From: Mycolicibacterium iranicum
Lineage (GTDB): Bacteria; Actinomycetota; Actinomycetes; Mycobacteriales; Mycobacteriaceae
DNA: 64,000 bases
Reading direction: 5' to 3'
Assembly: GCF_014190915.1 (NCBI RefSeq)
Contig: NZ_JACHVU010000003.1
Span: forward strand, 248,001-312,000
This document shows, in pieces, positions 1 through 8,202 of this stretch (its first letter is position 1; every line of letters starts with the position of its first letter). The notes under the pieces are model-generated. The model saw only the letters and a program-made list of their open reading frames with translations, was not told the origin of the DNA and ran no database searches. The position numbers and the translations under genes are program-made.

Positions 1-1142
1 GACCAGCCGTACGTGATCTTCAGGTACTCCAGTGCGCGTCCGGTGGAGGGCAGCTGCCAGAGCAGCCAGCGGTCCATGGTCAGGAAGCCGTAGACCGCCA
101 GCCACGCCACCCAGTTGCGGATCACCGAGTTCGGCAGCACCACCGTCATCAGGAACGGGAACAGCACGATCGAGTAGTAGCCCTGGCCCAGGGAGAGCGC
201 CAACCACGACGTCGTGAGCAGCACACCGGAAGACGTCAGCATCCAGAAGAACGGGTCGCGTGTGCGGTAGTAGCGGTACAGCAGCCACAGCGAAATGGCG
301 CCGAGCACGACGAACAGGACGCGCAGCGACAGGATCAGCCACATCGGGTGTCCGAAGTACAGGCCGTTGCCCAGGATCGAGCTGTTGAAGTAGTCGCGGG
401 TGGACAGGATGTAGGGCACGGTGCGCGTCACGAAGTTCATCGGGTCGCTGATCAGCGGCCAGGCGGCGGCATTGAAGGCCACCGGCACCAGTAGCGCCGT
501 CACCAGGGCCCGCCACTGCCGGTTGAGCAGGGGGAGCAGCAACAGGGGTGCGATCAGCGGCTTCACGACCAGCGTCAAGCCGATGCTGACGCCGGCCCAC
601 CATTCGTGACTGCGGTTGCCGTCGAGCAGCCAGCGGAAGAACAGCACCTCCAGCAGCAGGATGACGCCGTTGATGTTGCCGAAAACCAGTGTGTTGGTGA
701 CGCTCTCGGTGCAGAACATCGCCAGCAGCAGTGCCGGCGCCGCGACCGAGGCGAGCGTGTAGTTGAACAGGCGCAGCAGAAAGTAACCGGCGAGGATGAT
801 CGCGACGGTGTTGAAGAAGATGAACCAGTTCCGGGACGCGACCTCGGGCAGGTACGCGAAGGGCGCGATGATCAGTGTGCCGCCCGGCGGGTAGAGGTAG
901 TGCGGGTCGACGTGGTCGAAGTGCTCGTTGTAGATGTCCCAGCCGAACTTGAAATTGATCACCGCGCGGTAGACGGGCGCGAAATCGTCGGTGATGTAGC
1001 GGTTGAAGACGAGGACGTAGCTGCGGTGGATGACCGCCATGATGGCCAGGGGCCAGAGGATCGACCGCAGGACCGACGCGGTCGTCGGAGGCGACGTGCG
1101 GGGTCGGAACGCGGTCAGCACAAGATCACGCACGCCCCGCAC
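1..1142 (-). CDS. aftC: Arabinofuranosyltransferase AftC (GT87), C-terminus outside window
   Basis: Integral-membrane glycosyltransferase of the GT87/DUF2029 family. In mycobacteria AftC adds the alpha-1,3 branching arabinose to arabinogalactan and lipoarabinomannan from decaprenyl-phosphoarabinose (family knowledge). The reverse strand reads without a stop from a GTG at 1142 to the window edge, about 380 codons; roughly 50 C-terminal residues are missing. Landmarks are ITDDF and VYRAVINF near the start, then DPHYLYPPGG, NSSILGNG, and late VLPNSVIRNW and DRWLLW, set among many hydrophobic segments. I recall nearly the same text in M. tuberculosis Rv2673. An AGGA lies about 10 bases before the GTG; a second in-frame GTG at 1133 is an alternative. 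The hydrolase gene upstream ends 26 bases before this start, so co-transcription is likely. Confidence 0.93.
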   Translation of the reverse strand, partial: MRGVRDLVLTAFRPRTSPPTTASVLRSILWPLAIMAVIHRSYVLVFNRYITDDFAPVYRAVINFKFGWDIYNEHFDHVDPHYLYPPGGTLIIAPFAYLPEVASRNWFIFFNTVAIILAGYFLLRLFNYTLASVAAPALLLAMFCTESVTNTLVFGNINGVILLLEVLFFRWLLDGNRSHEWWAGVSIGLTLVVKPLIAPLLLLPLLNRQWRALVTALLVPVAFNAAAWPLISDPMNFVTRTVPYILSTRDYFNSSILGNGLYFGHPMWLILSLRVLFVVLGAISLWLLYRYYRTRDPFFWMLTSSGVLLTTSWLALSLGQGYYSIVLFPFLMTVVLPNSVIRNWVAWLAVYGFLTMDRWLLWQLPSTGRALEYLKITYGW

Positions 1143-1168
1143 CGTACCGCAGTCCTGCGGGCGTTCCG

Positions 1169-2728
1169 TCAGGCCGGGCAGTACGTGTCGGTGGAGGGAA
1201 GTTGCCCGGATGTGAGGTACTCGACGACCGGAGGCAATGCGCACGGGGAGTAGATGATCGCGCCGTGGCCGATGCCCTGCCACATCACCCTGCGGTTAGA
1301 GGACCCGGCGTTGATGGCGGTGGCGGCCACCGCGGCGACGCCCTCGTTGCCGACGATGGGGTTGTTCGCGACACCCAGCAGCAGGGTGGGGGTCTTGAGC
1401 TCGGCGGGCTCCTTCGGCGCGCTGCCGCTGGGCCAGTTGAGGCACTTGACCATGTCCAGGGCCCCGACGGTGCCGAACTGGGGGTATATCTTGCCCCAGG
1501 CGACGACGAGTTCGCGGACCCTGTCGGGGGTCGGCCTGTTCAGGGCGTCGCTGCAGGTGTTGACGAACTGTCCGTCGGTTTGGCGCAGCGTCTCGGCCTG
1601 GTTGATCAGGTTGTTGAGGCCGTTGGTGTCTCCGGAGCGGGCATCGGCGATGGCCACGGCGAGTTCGTTGCCGGCGTCCACCCGGCCGCCGCGGGGATAT
1701 CCCAGCGCGGTCGAGATCGCGTCGGCGACGGCGGCCACCGACGCGCCGCCGGGTCCGCGGCCGGCGCGGGCGTCGGACAGAAGTGCATCGACGGCACCCT
1801 TGGGGTCGGGTCCGAGGGGGCAGTTGGTCGCCAGGCACTGCGTGGCCCAGGCGTCGAGGGCGGCCTGTTCGCCTTTGACCCGCTGTTCGGTCGCGGCTTC
1901 GGCGGAGATGCCCAGGGGCAGCGGCGAATCGAGCACCAGCCGGGCCACCTTGCTCGGGTGCGATCCGGCGTAGGCGAGGGCGACCTGCGCGCCGTTGCCG
2001 ATGCCGAGCAGCGCCAGCGCCGGCACGTCCCAGGTGGTCCGCAGGCGCTCGATGTCCTCGGCGGCGTGGGCGTTGTCGTAGGCCGAGTCGCCCGGGGCGA
2101 TGGTGTCGGTGCAGCTGGTGGTCGCGGTCATCGTGATCGCACCCAGGCTTGCCACCGGGTCGTCGCCGGACTGGAACTGGGCCTGCTCGAACATCTCCTG
2201 GCGGTCGAACAGATCCCGGCAGTCGAGCGCCCCCGACATACCGATGCCCCGGCGGTCCACCGAGACGATGGGATGGGTCTTGAGCACGTCCGCACCGGCG
2301 CGGGACAGCCACACCGGCAGCTGGACCGAGGACGGCAGGTCGGAACCGGTGGTCATCACGAGCGGCCCGGCGTCGGCGGGGGTCTCGACAGAGGTCGCGC
2401 GGACCACCCCGATGCTGACGGTGCCGGTGGCCCCGTTGATGGAGTCCAGATCGGCGTCGTAGCTCGCACAGTCCAGCTTCACGCCGGGCAGTGCGGGCAC
2501 CGATGCCGAGGCGAAGACGCGAGAGGTGCAGTCCCGCCAGGACAGGTCGTTCTTCGGCGCCTCGATACCGGGCGGGCCGGCCGGCTGGTCGCTGGTCTCG
2601 GGCGCGCCCTGGGGTCCGGCCCCGGAGTCGGTGGCGTATCGCGGGTTGGCGGCCAGCCCCGGCGAGCAGCCGGCCAGGGGGAGCACCACGGCCAGCGACA
2701 GCACGACAGCCGGCACCACACGACGCAT
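1169..2728 (-). CDS. Lipoprotein alpha/beta hydrolase with TAP-like C-terminal domain (Rv2672-like)
   Basis: 519-residue exported protein related to the mycobacterial TAP-like peptidase/esterase group (Rv2672 in M. tuberculosis, from memory). The ATG at 2728 gives a signal peptide ending in the lipobox LAGC, so it is probably a cell-envelope lipoprotein; the open frame continues upstream but that part is arginine-rich and non-coding in character. The alpha/beta-hydrolase core includes VDRRGIGMSG (oxyanion region) and LDSPLPLG after the elbow. The C-terminal TAP-like part ends with GIGHGAIIYS, which supplies the expected catalytic His. The predicted nucleophile elbow reads LLGIGNGAQVAL: the usual G-x-S-x-G has Gly where Ser should be. 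Either the enzyme uses another Ser or it is inactive. Between ribD (35 bases upstream) and aftC. Confidence 0.87.
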   Translation of the reverse strand: MRRVVPAVVLSLAVVLPLAGCSPGLAANPRYATDSGAGPQGAPETSDQPAGPPGIEAPKNDLSWRDCTSRVFASASVPALPGVKLDCASYDADLDSINGATGTVSIGVVRATSVETPADAGPLVMTTGSDLPSSVQLPVWLSRAGADVLKTHPIVSVDRRGIGMSGALDCRDLFDRQEMFEQAQFQSGDDPVASLGAITMTATTSCTDTIAPGDSAYDNAHAAEDIERLRTTWDVPALALLGIGNGAQVALAYAGSHPSKVARLVLDSPLPLGISAEAATEQRVKGEQAALDAWATQCLATNCPLGPDPKGAVDALLSDARAGRGPGGASVAAVADAISTALGYPRGGRVDAGNELAVAIADARSGDTNGLNNLINQAETLRQTDGQFVNTCSDALNRPTPDRVRELVVAWGKIYPQFGTVGALDMVKCLNWPSGSAPKEPAELKTPTLLLGVANNPIVGNEGVAAVAATAINAGSSNRRVMWQGIGHGAIIYSPCALPPVVEYLTSGQLPSTDTYCPA

Positions 2729-2763
2729 GGGCACCACAGTACTGATCACCGAAGGGTGCACTC

Positions 2764-3552
2764 CTACCCAGCCGTTCCGTCGCGTCGTCGCTGATAGCGC
2801 AGGTACAGGTAGCCTGCGTCGTCGCCCAGAGCGTGTGCCAGACGCATGTCGTGGCGCACCTCGCCGTCGCCGGTGACGATGCGGTGCGGTGCGCCGCCGA
2901 GCATCACGGGTGCCACGGTGATGCAAAGTTCGTCGAGCAGGTCGGCCTGGGTGAACATGCCGAGAATGCCGGGGCCGCCCTCGGCCAGTACACGCAGCAA
3001 GCCGCGCTCGGCGAGCATCGCCAGCGCGGTGGCCAGGTCGACGGAGTCCGGGAGTGCTGCCGAGGCGTCGATGACCTCGGCGAGGGACCCGAGGCGCCGC
3101 CGGGTGTCGTCGGCGGCGCGAGACGACGTGAGGATCAGCGGGGCGACCGAGGTGTGGTGGAACAGCGCGGCGTCCGCGTCGAGGTCCCCGGAGCGGGTGA
3201 GGACGGCGATGGGAGGCACCTCGGACTGTCCACGGCGTCGGCGGGCCGCTCGCCCGGTGGCACTGACCTGCGCACCCGAGTAGTTCTCGACGCGCGCCGT
3301 CGACGCCCCGACGATCACCACGTCGGCCAGATCTCGCAGCGACGTGAACACGGCGCGGTCCCCGGCGCCACCGAGCGCGCCGGACTTCCCGGCGCTGGTC
3401 GCGCCGCCGTCGGCCGACATGATCATGTTGGCCCGCACCCAGCAGGCGCGTAGGCCGTCGGGATAGCGGTAGCGCTCTGCGAGGTCGTCGAGGCCGACCT
3501 CATCGGTGCGGCCCAGGAATGTGAGGTGCGTCCCGTCAGCGTCGCCGGACAT
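2764..3552 (-). CDS. ribD: RibD C-terminal-domain reductase (Rv2671-like)
   Basis: 262-residue NADPH-dependent reductase of the RibD C-terminal/DHFR-like fold, without the deaminase domain of bifunctional RibD. In M. tuberculosis the counterpart Rv2671 has dihydrofolate-reductase-like activity and confers p-aminosalicylate resistance when overexpressed (literature, from memory). Seen here: VRANMIMSADGGAT near residue 40, a typical substrate-site strand; VVIVGASTARVENY; VLAEGGPGILGMF, the conserved EGGP nucleotide-binding loop; and late LCITVAPVMLGGAPHR. The length fits the family. Divergent from zapE, whose ATG lies 34 bases away, so both promoters sit in a very short region. Confidence 0.9.
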   Translation of the reverse strand: MSGDADGTHLTFLGRTDEVGLDDLAERYRYPDGLRACWVRANMIMSADGGATSAGKSGALGGAGDRAVFTSLRDLADVVIVGASTARVENYSGAQVSATGRAARRRRGQSEVPPIAVLTRSGDLDADAALFHHTSVAPLILTSSRAADDTRRRLGSLAEVIDASAALPDSVDLATALAMLAERGLLRVLAEGGPGILGMFTQADLLDELCITVAPVMLGGAPHRIVTGDGEVRHDMRLAHALGDDAGYLYLRYQRRRDGTAG

Positions 3553-3586
3553 ACGGGAAATCTCAGCACGCCGTTAAGGTGCCTGC

Positions 3587-4636
3587 ATGCACGGGTCCAG
3601 CGATGTCGAACACCTCGTCGATCGACATCCCAGCGTCACGCCGGAACGACTGATCGCCCAGCTGATCCCGCCGCCGACATTCGCCGACGTCAGCTTCGAC
3701 ACCTACCGGCCCGACCCGGGGGAGCCGTCGCAGTCCGCAGCGGTGCAGACGTGCCAGAAGTTCTGTGAGCAGGCCGTGCAGCGGCGCGCCGGCAAGAAGA
3801 AGCTGTTCGGCAAGCGTGAGGTGCTGCCCGGTGTCGGGATCTACCTCGATGGGGGCTTCGGTGTCGGCAAAACCCACCTGCTCGCGTCGTCGTACTACGC
3901 CGTGGGCGGGGCCGACCAGGGTAAGCGGGCGTTTGCGACCTTCGGTGAGTTGACCCAGCTGGCCGGTGTGTTCGGGTTCGTCGAGTGCATCGAGCTGCTC
4001 TCGGAGTACGTGTTGGTGTGCATCGACGAGTTCGAGCTCGACGACCCAGGCAACACGACGCTGATCTCCCGGCTGCTGTCGGCCCTCGTCGAGCGGGGCG
4101 TGTCGGTGGCCGCGACGTCGAACACGTTGCCCGAGCAGTTGGGCGAGGGACGGTTCGCCGCCCAGGACTTCCTGCGTGAAATCAACACGCTGGCATCGAT
4201 GTTCACCACCGTGCGGATCGAGGGGCCCGACTATCGCCAGCGCGACCTGCCGCCGGCGCCGACGCCGCCCAGCGATGCGGAGGTGATCGAGCGCGCGGCG
4301 GGGGTGAGCGGTGCGACGCTGGATGACTTCGATGCGCTGTGCGCGCACCTGGCGACAATGCACCCGTCGCGGTATCTGACGCTGATCGAGGGCGTCACAC
4401 ATGTGTTCATCACCGGCGTGCACCCGTTGGACGACCAGAACGTGGCACTTCGTCTGGTGTCGCTGACCGACCGGCTCTATGACGCGGGCATCCCGGTCGT
4501 GGCGTCCGGCGCCAAGCTCGACACGGTGTTCAGCGAGGAGATGCTGGCCGGCGGTTTCCGCAAGAAGTATCTGCGTGCGACGTCGCGGCTGTTGGCGCTG
4601 ACCGCGGCGGGTCAGACGGGCCGCACCATCACGTAG
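3587..4636 (+). CDS. zapE: AFG1/ZapE-type ATPase (Rv2670-like)
   Basis: 349-residue P-loop ATPase of the AFG1/ZapE family. E. coli ZapE is a cell-division ATPase and yeast Afg1 works in mitochondrial protein quality control; the mycobacterial role is not settled. Walker A is GGFGVGKT (residues 89-96). The Walker B region is VCIDEFELDDPGN, followed by SVAATSNTLPEQLG, a conserved sensor-like strand, and later the family's RDLPP and HPSRY motifs. The length is normal for actinobacterial members. It converges on the acetyltransferase gene and the two coding sequences overlap by 25 bases at their 3' ends. Confidence 0.92.
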   Translation: MHGSSDVEHLVDRHPSVTPERLIAQLIPPPTFADVSFDTYRPDPGEPSQSAAVQTCQKFCEQAVQRRAGKKKLFGKREVLPGVGIYLDGGFGVGKTHLLASSYYAVGGADQGKRAFATFGELTQLAGVFGFVECIELLSEYVLVCIDEFELDDPGNTTLISRLLSALVERGVSVAATSNTLPEQLGEGRFAAQDFLREINTLASMFTTVRIEGPDYRQRDLPPAPTPPSDAEVIERAAGVSGATLDDFDALCAHLATMHPSRYLTLIEGVTHVFITGVHPLDDQNVALRLVSLTDRLYDAGIPVVASGAKLDTVFSEEMLAGGFRKKYLRATSRLLALTAAGQTGRTIT

Positions 4637-5148
4637 TCCTGTTCCAGGTGTTCGCCGAGCCGGAAGGTTTTGGTGCCCGCCACCTCGAACCCGTGCTTGC
4701 GGTAGAAGCGCTGGGCCCGCTCGTTGCGTTGGTTGACGCCCAACCACACCGACGCCATGTTCAGTGTGGACGCATGGTGCAGGGCCGCGGACATGAGTGC
4801 CGCCGAGACGCCGCCACCATGCGAGCCCGGAAGCACGTACATCTTCGAGATTTCGATCGTCGGCGCCGTGGTGACAGCGCCGCGCACGTCCGGATCGTCG
4901 GGTAGCCCGCGGATCAGCATGGCGTAGCCCACGAGTCGTCCGTCGTCCTCGGCGGTCAGCACGGTGCGGTCCGGGTCGGCGAGATAGGCGTCGAAGCGTG
5001 CCGTGGAAAGGTTTTCGGCGATGAACGCGGCGACATCGTCGGGCCCGACCGACGGTGGGCACGCCAGCGGAAAAGTCGTGGCGGCGAGGTCGGCGAGTTC
5101 GGCGACCTGCCCCGCGTCGGCGAATCCGACCTTCAGGACACGTTCCAC
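4612..5148 (-). CDS. GNAT-family N-acetyltransferase (Rv2669-like)
   Basis: 178-residue acetyl-CoA-dependent acyltransferase; the substrate is unknown. The start is taken as GTG at 5148 (VERVLKVGF), because upstream sequence in the same frame is arginine-rich shadow of the neighbouring gene. Motif A is visible as ISKMYVLPGSHGGGVSAALM, a variant of the Q/R-x-x-G-x-G/A acetyl-CoA loop, followed by VWLGVNQRNERAQRFYRKHGF (motif B), which is diagnostic of GNAT proteins. It overlaps the stop of the exported-protein gene by 16 bases, so the two are probably co-transcribed and translationally coupled. Confidence 0.9.
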   Translation of the reverse strand: MERVLKVGFADAGQVAELADLAATTFPLACPPSVGPDDVAAFIAENLSTARFDAYLADPDRTVLTAEDDGRLVGYAMLIRGLPDDPDVRGAVTTAPTIEISKMYVLPGSHGGGVSAALMSAALHHASTLNMASVWLGVNQRNERAQRFYRKHGFEVAGTKTFRLGEHLEQDYVMVRPV

Positions 5149-5636
5149 TGCGCCAGGCGCTGACCGGTGATCTTGTCCAGCAGCACTACGTTGCTGACCA
5201 GATCGCGGTAGCAGTCCCACCACACGCCACCGGTGAACGTCTGGCCCACCTGGGCATTGGCCATCAGGTTCTGCAGCGCGTCCGGCGCATCGCTGTTGCG
5301 GGGTTCGTACGCGTCGGCGGTCGGGGTGACACCGCGGAACGAGAACGTGATCGCCATGGCGTACGGCGTGGGCAGGCGCACCGGCGTGACTGTCACATCC
5401 GCGCGAAACACCTGATAGCGCGGCGCCCTGGGCGGATAACCGAACCCCGGCGGCGGAGGCGAGGGAAGGATGTTGTTGACCGACACATCCGCGACGAGGC
5501 CTTTGAACTCCACGCGCAGGGGCTCGCCGAGACGCCCGATCGGGATGTCGGCCGCCGCGGCGGGGGAGGCCACGACTCCTGCCAAGGTTGCCAGGGTGGC
5601 GGTCAGGAGTACGAGCCAGCGACGCATGCTTGGCAT
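5133..5636 (-). CDS. Exported protein (Rv2668-like), function unknown
   Basis: 167-residue secreted protein of unknown function, conserved at this position in M. tuberculosis (Rv2668, from memory). The N-terminus MRRWLVLLTATLATLAG followed by SPAAAAD is a classical signal peptide with an AxA-like cleavage site near residue 30. The mature part is beta-rich with no recognised domain, and has a proline run (LPSPPPPGFGYPP) in its first third and GGVWWDCYRDL near the C-terminus. ATG at 5636 or 5627 are both possible; neither has a strong ribosome-binding site. It lies upstream of and overlaps the GNAT gene. Confidence 0.82.
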   Translation of the reverse strand: MPSMRRWLVLLTATLATLAGVVASPAAAADIPIGRLGEPLRVEFKGLVADVSVNNILPSPPPPGFGYPPRAPRYQVFRADVTVTPVRLPTPYAMAITFSFRGVTPTADAYEPRNSDAPDALQNLMANAQVGQTFTGGVWWDCYRDLVSNVVLLDKITGQRLAQWNVS

Positions 5637-5761
5637 GATCGCACACCGTCGGCGGTGGCTGGATGGTCTTGGCGTGAGGACCTGAGGGCCGGCGCCCGGT
5701 CGGGAGGCACCGGCGCGGCGGCGCCTCCGCCACGCAGAGTGGGCACGCAAAGCCTTTCGCA

Positions 5762-6358
5762 TCACGCCGTCTCGAGTTCCAGCAGCAGGGTTTTGGCGTG
5801 GGCCCCGCCGATGTACTGCCCGGTGGTGCCGTCGGAGCGCACCACGCGGTGACACGGAATGACCACGGGCAGTGGATTGTGGGCGCAGGCGGTGCCGACG
5901 GCGCGCACCGCCCGTGGACTGCCGACCGCTGTGGCGACCTGGGCGTAGCTTTCGCGCTCGCCGTAGCCGATGCGGCGGAGGTGGTCGAGGACGCTGCGCC
6001 GGAATCCGCCGGCCAGGCTGAGGTCGACCGGTACGTCGAATGTCGTGCGCTGCTTGGCGAAGTACTCGTCGAGCTGGCGTGCGACGGTGTCCAGGCGGGC
6101 TGGGGCGTGCAGTATCCGCGGGCTCAGCACGGCAGCGAGCCGGGCCAGCACTGACTCGTGGTTTTCGATGTCGTAGGCCACCCGGGCCAGGCCGTGGGGA
6201 GTGGCAACCAGGAGCAGCGGCCCGACCGGGCTGTCGATCGTCCGGTAGGCGATGTCGAGCACCCCGGACGGTTCGGCCGCGGCCGCCAGGCGATCGTGCA
6301 GGCGGCGCAGAGTGGATTGCTCGTCGGGCAGGGGAACATCAAATGCGATGTCGATCAT
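5762..6358 (-). CDS. ogt: Methylated-DNA-[protein]-cysteine S-methyltransferase
   Basis: 198-residue suicide DNA-repair protein that transfers the methyl group from O6-methylguanine to its own cysteine. The active-site motif IPCHRV is present near residue 165, preceded by the helix-turn-helix-like segment YGERESYAQVATAVG and ARAVG-type residues (SPRAVRAVGTACAHNP). The N-terminal ~100 residues match the usual Ogt/Ada-C N-terminal domain. The ATG at 6358 overlaps the sigma-factor stop as ATGA, so the gene is translationally coupled to the upstream ECF sigma factor. That suggests the methyltransferase belongs to a sigma-controlled alkylation response (inference). Confidence 0.93.
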   Translation of the reverse strand: MIDIAFDVPLPDEQSTLRRLHDRLAAAAEPSGVLDIAYRTIDSPVGPLLLVATPHGLARVAYDIENHESVLARLAAVLSPRILHAPARLDTVARQLDEYFAKQRTTFDVPVDLSLAGGFRRSVLDHLRRIGYGERESYAQVATAVGSPRAVRAVGTACAHNPLPVVIPCHRVVRSDGTTGQYIGGAHAKTLLLELETA

Positions 6359-6837
6359 GCGATGTCGTCCTCGGCGTAGTAGCGGCGCAGGGTCTTCATG
6401 CCGTCGGCGGCGGCTCGACGTGCGGCGTCGGGGGAGTTGCCCAAGATCACCGCGATCTCGGTGAAGGGCAGCCCGGCGATGTGGTGATAGGCCAGCGCAT
6501 GGCGCTGCTTGTCCGGAAGGCGTTCGAGCGCCGCCCACAGGTCGGGATCGCGATTCTGCGGGTCCGACCTGGCGTCGGCGCGCTCGGGCAGGACGTCGGT
6601 GGGCACTGCGCGCCGGGTGCGGGCGCGGCCCACATCCAGGGCGCGGCGATGGGCGATCGTCACCAGCCACGCTTCGACGTTGGTGCCCTCGGGGAGACCG
6701 GGATAGGCCTTCAGCGCCGACAGGAAGGTTTCCGACCAGGCGTCTTCGGCATCGGCTGGACCGACGACTGCCCGACAGACCCGCAGCACGGTGGCGCCGT
6801 GGCTGGCCACAATCTCTTCGAACGGTCGCACCCTCAC
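6355..6837 (-). CDS. ECF-type RNA polymerase sigma factor
   Basis: 160-residue two-domain ECF sigma factor. Region 2 is visible as GPADAEDAWSETFLSALKAYPGLP and VEAWLVTIAHRRALDVGRAR (promoter -10 recognition). Region 4 is LPDKQRHALAYHHIAGLPFTEIAVILGNSPDAARRAAADGMKTL, the -35-binding helix-turn-helix. It ends in an ATGA overlap with ogt and starts 36 bases downstream of clpC2. No anti-sigma gene is visible beside it. The pairing with ogt suggests it responds to DNA alkylation or related stress, but no sensor is obvious. Confidence 0.88.
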   Translation of the reverse strand: MRVRPFEEIVASHGATVLRVCRAVVGPADAEDAWSETFLSALKAYPGLPEGTNVEAWLVTIAHRRALDVGRARTRRAVPTDVLPERADARSDPQNRDPDLWAALERLPDKQRHALAYHHIAGLPFTEIAVILGNSPDAARRAAADGMKTLRRYYAEDDIA

Positions 6838-6873
6838 GTCATGAAGACGCCGGGCGTCCTCGGAGTGTGAGAT

Positions 6874-7596
6874 TCACGTCGTCGTGAACGCCTCCAGCGC
6901 CTCGCGCAGCTCACGCTCGAAGCGGTCGATGTCGATGCCGAGGGTGTGCAGGACGCCGTCGGCGTCCTCTTCCTCGTAGAGCGCCAGCAGGATGTGCTCG
7001 GTGCCCACGTAGTTGTGCCCCAGGCGCAGCGCGTGCCGGAAGGTGAGCTCCAGTGCCTTCTTCGCACGGCCGTCGAACGGGATCAGGGCGGGGACGTCGC
7101 CGACGCGTGGGGGCAGCGAGACGCGGTCGCCCGCTGACGTGAAGTCGATGCCCTGGGCGGCCAGAAGGCGTCCGGCCAGGCCCGTGGGGTCGTCGAAGAG
7201 GCCCAGAACGAGGTGGGCGGGCAGGATTTCGGCGTTGCCCGCCGCGTGCGCCTTGTTCTGTGCCTGCACGACGACAGCGCGGGCGCGCTCAGTGAACCGG
7301 CCGAAACCCGCCTCGGGATCGAGAGCGGCCATGTCGGTCGGGGTTTTCGGAACGAAGCGCTTCTGGGCGGCCTGTTTCGTGACGCCCATGCATTTGCCGA
7401 TCTCGGTCCACGACGCACCGGACCGTCGGGCCTGGTCCACGAAGTGGCCGATGAGGTGGTCGGCGACGTCGCCGAGCGCCTCGGCCGCGAGTACGGCGTC
7501 GGTCAGTTGTTCGAGGGGTTCGTCGTGGACGCGCTTGATGACGTCGATCAGGTCGTCGAGGCGGACGGGATGGCTGATCTTTGCGGAGTCGCTCAT
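6874..7596 (-). CDS. clpC2: ClpC2: Clp N-domain protein with N-terminal HTH
   Basis: 240-residue protein with a helix-turn-helix-like N-terminus (residues ~55-85, GASWTEIGKCMGVTKQAAQKRF) and a C-terminal double-repeat Clp_N domain (FGRFTERARAVVVQAQNKAH ... FDGRAKKALELTFRHALRLGHNYVGTEHILLAL). There is no AAA+ module. The M. tuberculosis counterpart Rv2667/ClpC2 is reported to bind ClpC1-targeting antibiotics such as cyclomarin and to repress its own gene (literature, from memory). Two copies of a 19-bp palindrome lie directly against its start codon (7598-7644), consistent with autorepression. Length and synteny agree with Rv2667. Confidence 0.93.
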   Translation of the reverse strand: MSDSAKISHPVRLDDLIDVIKRVHDEPLEQLTDAVLAAEALGDVADHLIGHFVDQARRSGASWTEIGKCMGVTKQAAQKRFVPKTPTDMAALDPEAGFGRFTERARAVVVQAQNKAHAAGNAEILPAHLVLGLFDDPTGLAGRLLAAQGIDFTSAGDRVSLPPRVGDVPALIPFDGRAKKALELTFRHALRLGHNYVGTEHILLALYEEEDADGVLHTLGIDIDRFERELREALEAFTTT

Positions 7597-7597
7597 G

Positions 7598-7644
7598 CGT
7601 CAACCGTAGGTTGACGAAACGTCGGCGTCAACCCTCGGTTGACG
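7598..7644. promoter_or_regulatory. Twin palindromic operator of clpC2
   Basis: Two near-identical 19-bp inverted repeats, CGTCAACCgtaGGTTGACG at 7598-7616 and CGTCAACCctcGGTTGACG at 7626-7644. Their centres are 28 bp apart. The first begins one base beyond the clpC2 ATG and the second ends one base before the stop of the SRPBCC gene. Because the operator abuts the start codon, the transcript is either leaderless or very short-leadered. Binding by the ClpC2 N-terminal HTH is an inference from the autorepression reported for ClpC2. Confidence 0.85.
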
Positions 7645-7645
7645 A

Positions 7646-8125
7646 TCAGCTCTGGGGATACCCCCGGCGGACCGTCCGGTCGAGGATTCCCAGCGTGGCC
7701 CGCAGGGCGAGTTCGGACACCACCGGGAAGATGCCGGCGTCGCGCCAGTGCTGGTCGATGTCGGACCAGTCGTAGAACGACGTCACCCGCGTCCCGTCTG
7801 TGGCCGGTTCGAGCCGGTAGCCGTAGACGTGACCGATCTGAGGCTTGATGCGGCCCAGGATCGTCCAGGAGATCAGGGCATCGGGCTCGAAGTCTCTGAT
7901 CTGCACCGTGACGTCGTAGCGGCCGAGTTCGGGAAAGTCGTTGAGTGATTCGCGGTCCATGTGCACGACGAACGAGTCGCCGGCAGCCCGCACCGGGTCC
8001 CCGCTGGCGTTCTGCAGCATGCCGGTGGCGTCGATGGCGACGTGTCCCTGCGGATCGCACAGGACAGCAAAGATGTCGGCGGCGGGGGCGGGGATCGTGC
8101 GGGGCACCTCGATGCGATCAGTCAT
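7646..8125 (-). CDS. SRPBCC (START-like) family protein
   Basis: 159-residue small-ligand-binding helix-grip protein. The N-terminus VPRTIPAPAADIFAVLCDPQGHVAIDATG is the typical opening of polyketide-cyclase/dehydrase-type SRPBCC proteins, and the late GTRVTSFYDWSDIDQHW with its C-terminal long helix completes the fold. No catalytic residues can be assigned. It is divergent from the small AraC regulator, which may control it. Its stop codon lies one base from the clpC2 operator, so read-through could be blocked when the operator is occupied (inference). Confidence 0.82.
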   Translation of the reverse strand: MTDRIEVPRTIPAPAADIFAVLCDPQGHVAIDATGMLQNASGDPVRAAGDSFVVHMDRESLNDFPELGRYDVTVQIRDFEPDALISWTILGRIKPQIGHVYGYRLEPATDGTRVTSFYDWSDIDQHWRDAGIFPVVSELALRATLGILDRTVRRGYPQS

Positions 8126-8202
8126 GCGTCGATGGTGTCATGGGAGTGGCATGGGTCACTGAGGTGTTTCGTTCTGCGCGAAGTCTGGGAATCCCAAGGA
8201 GG

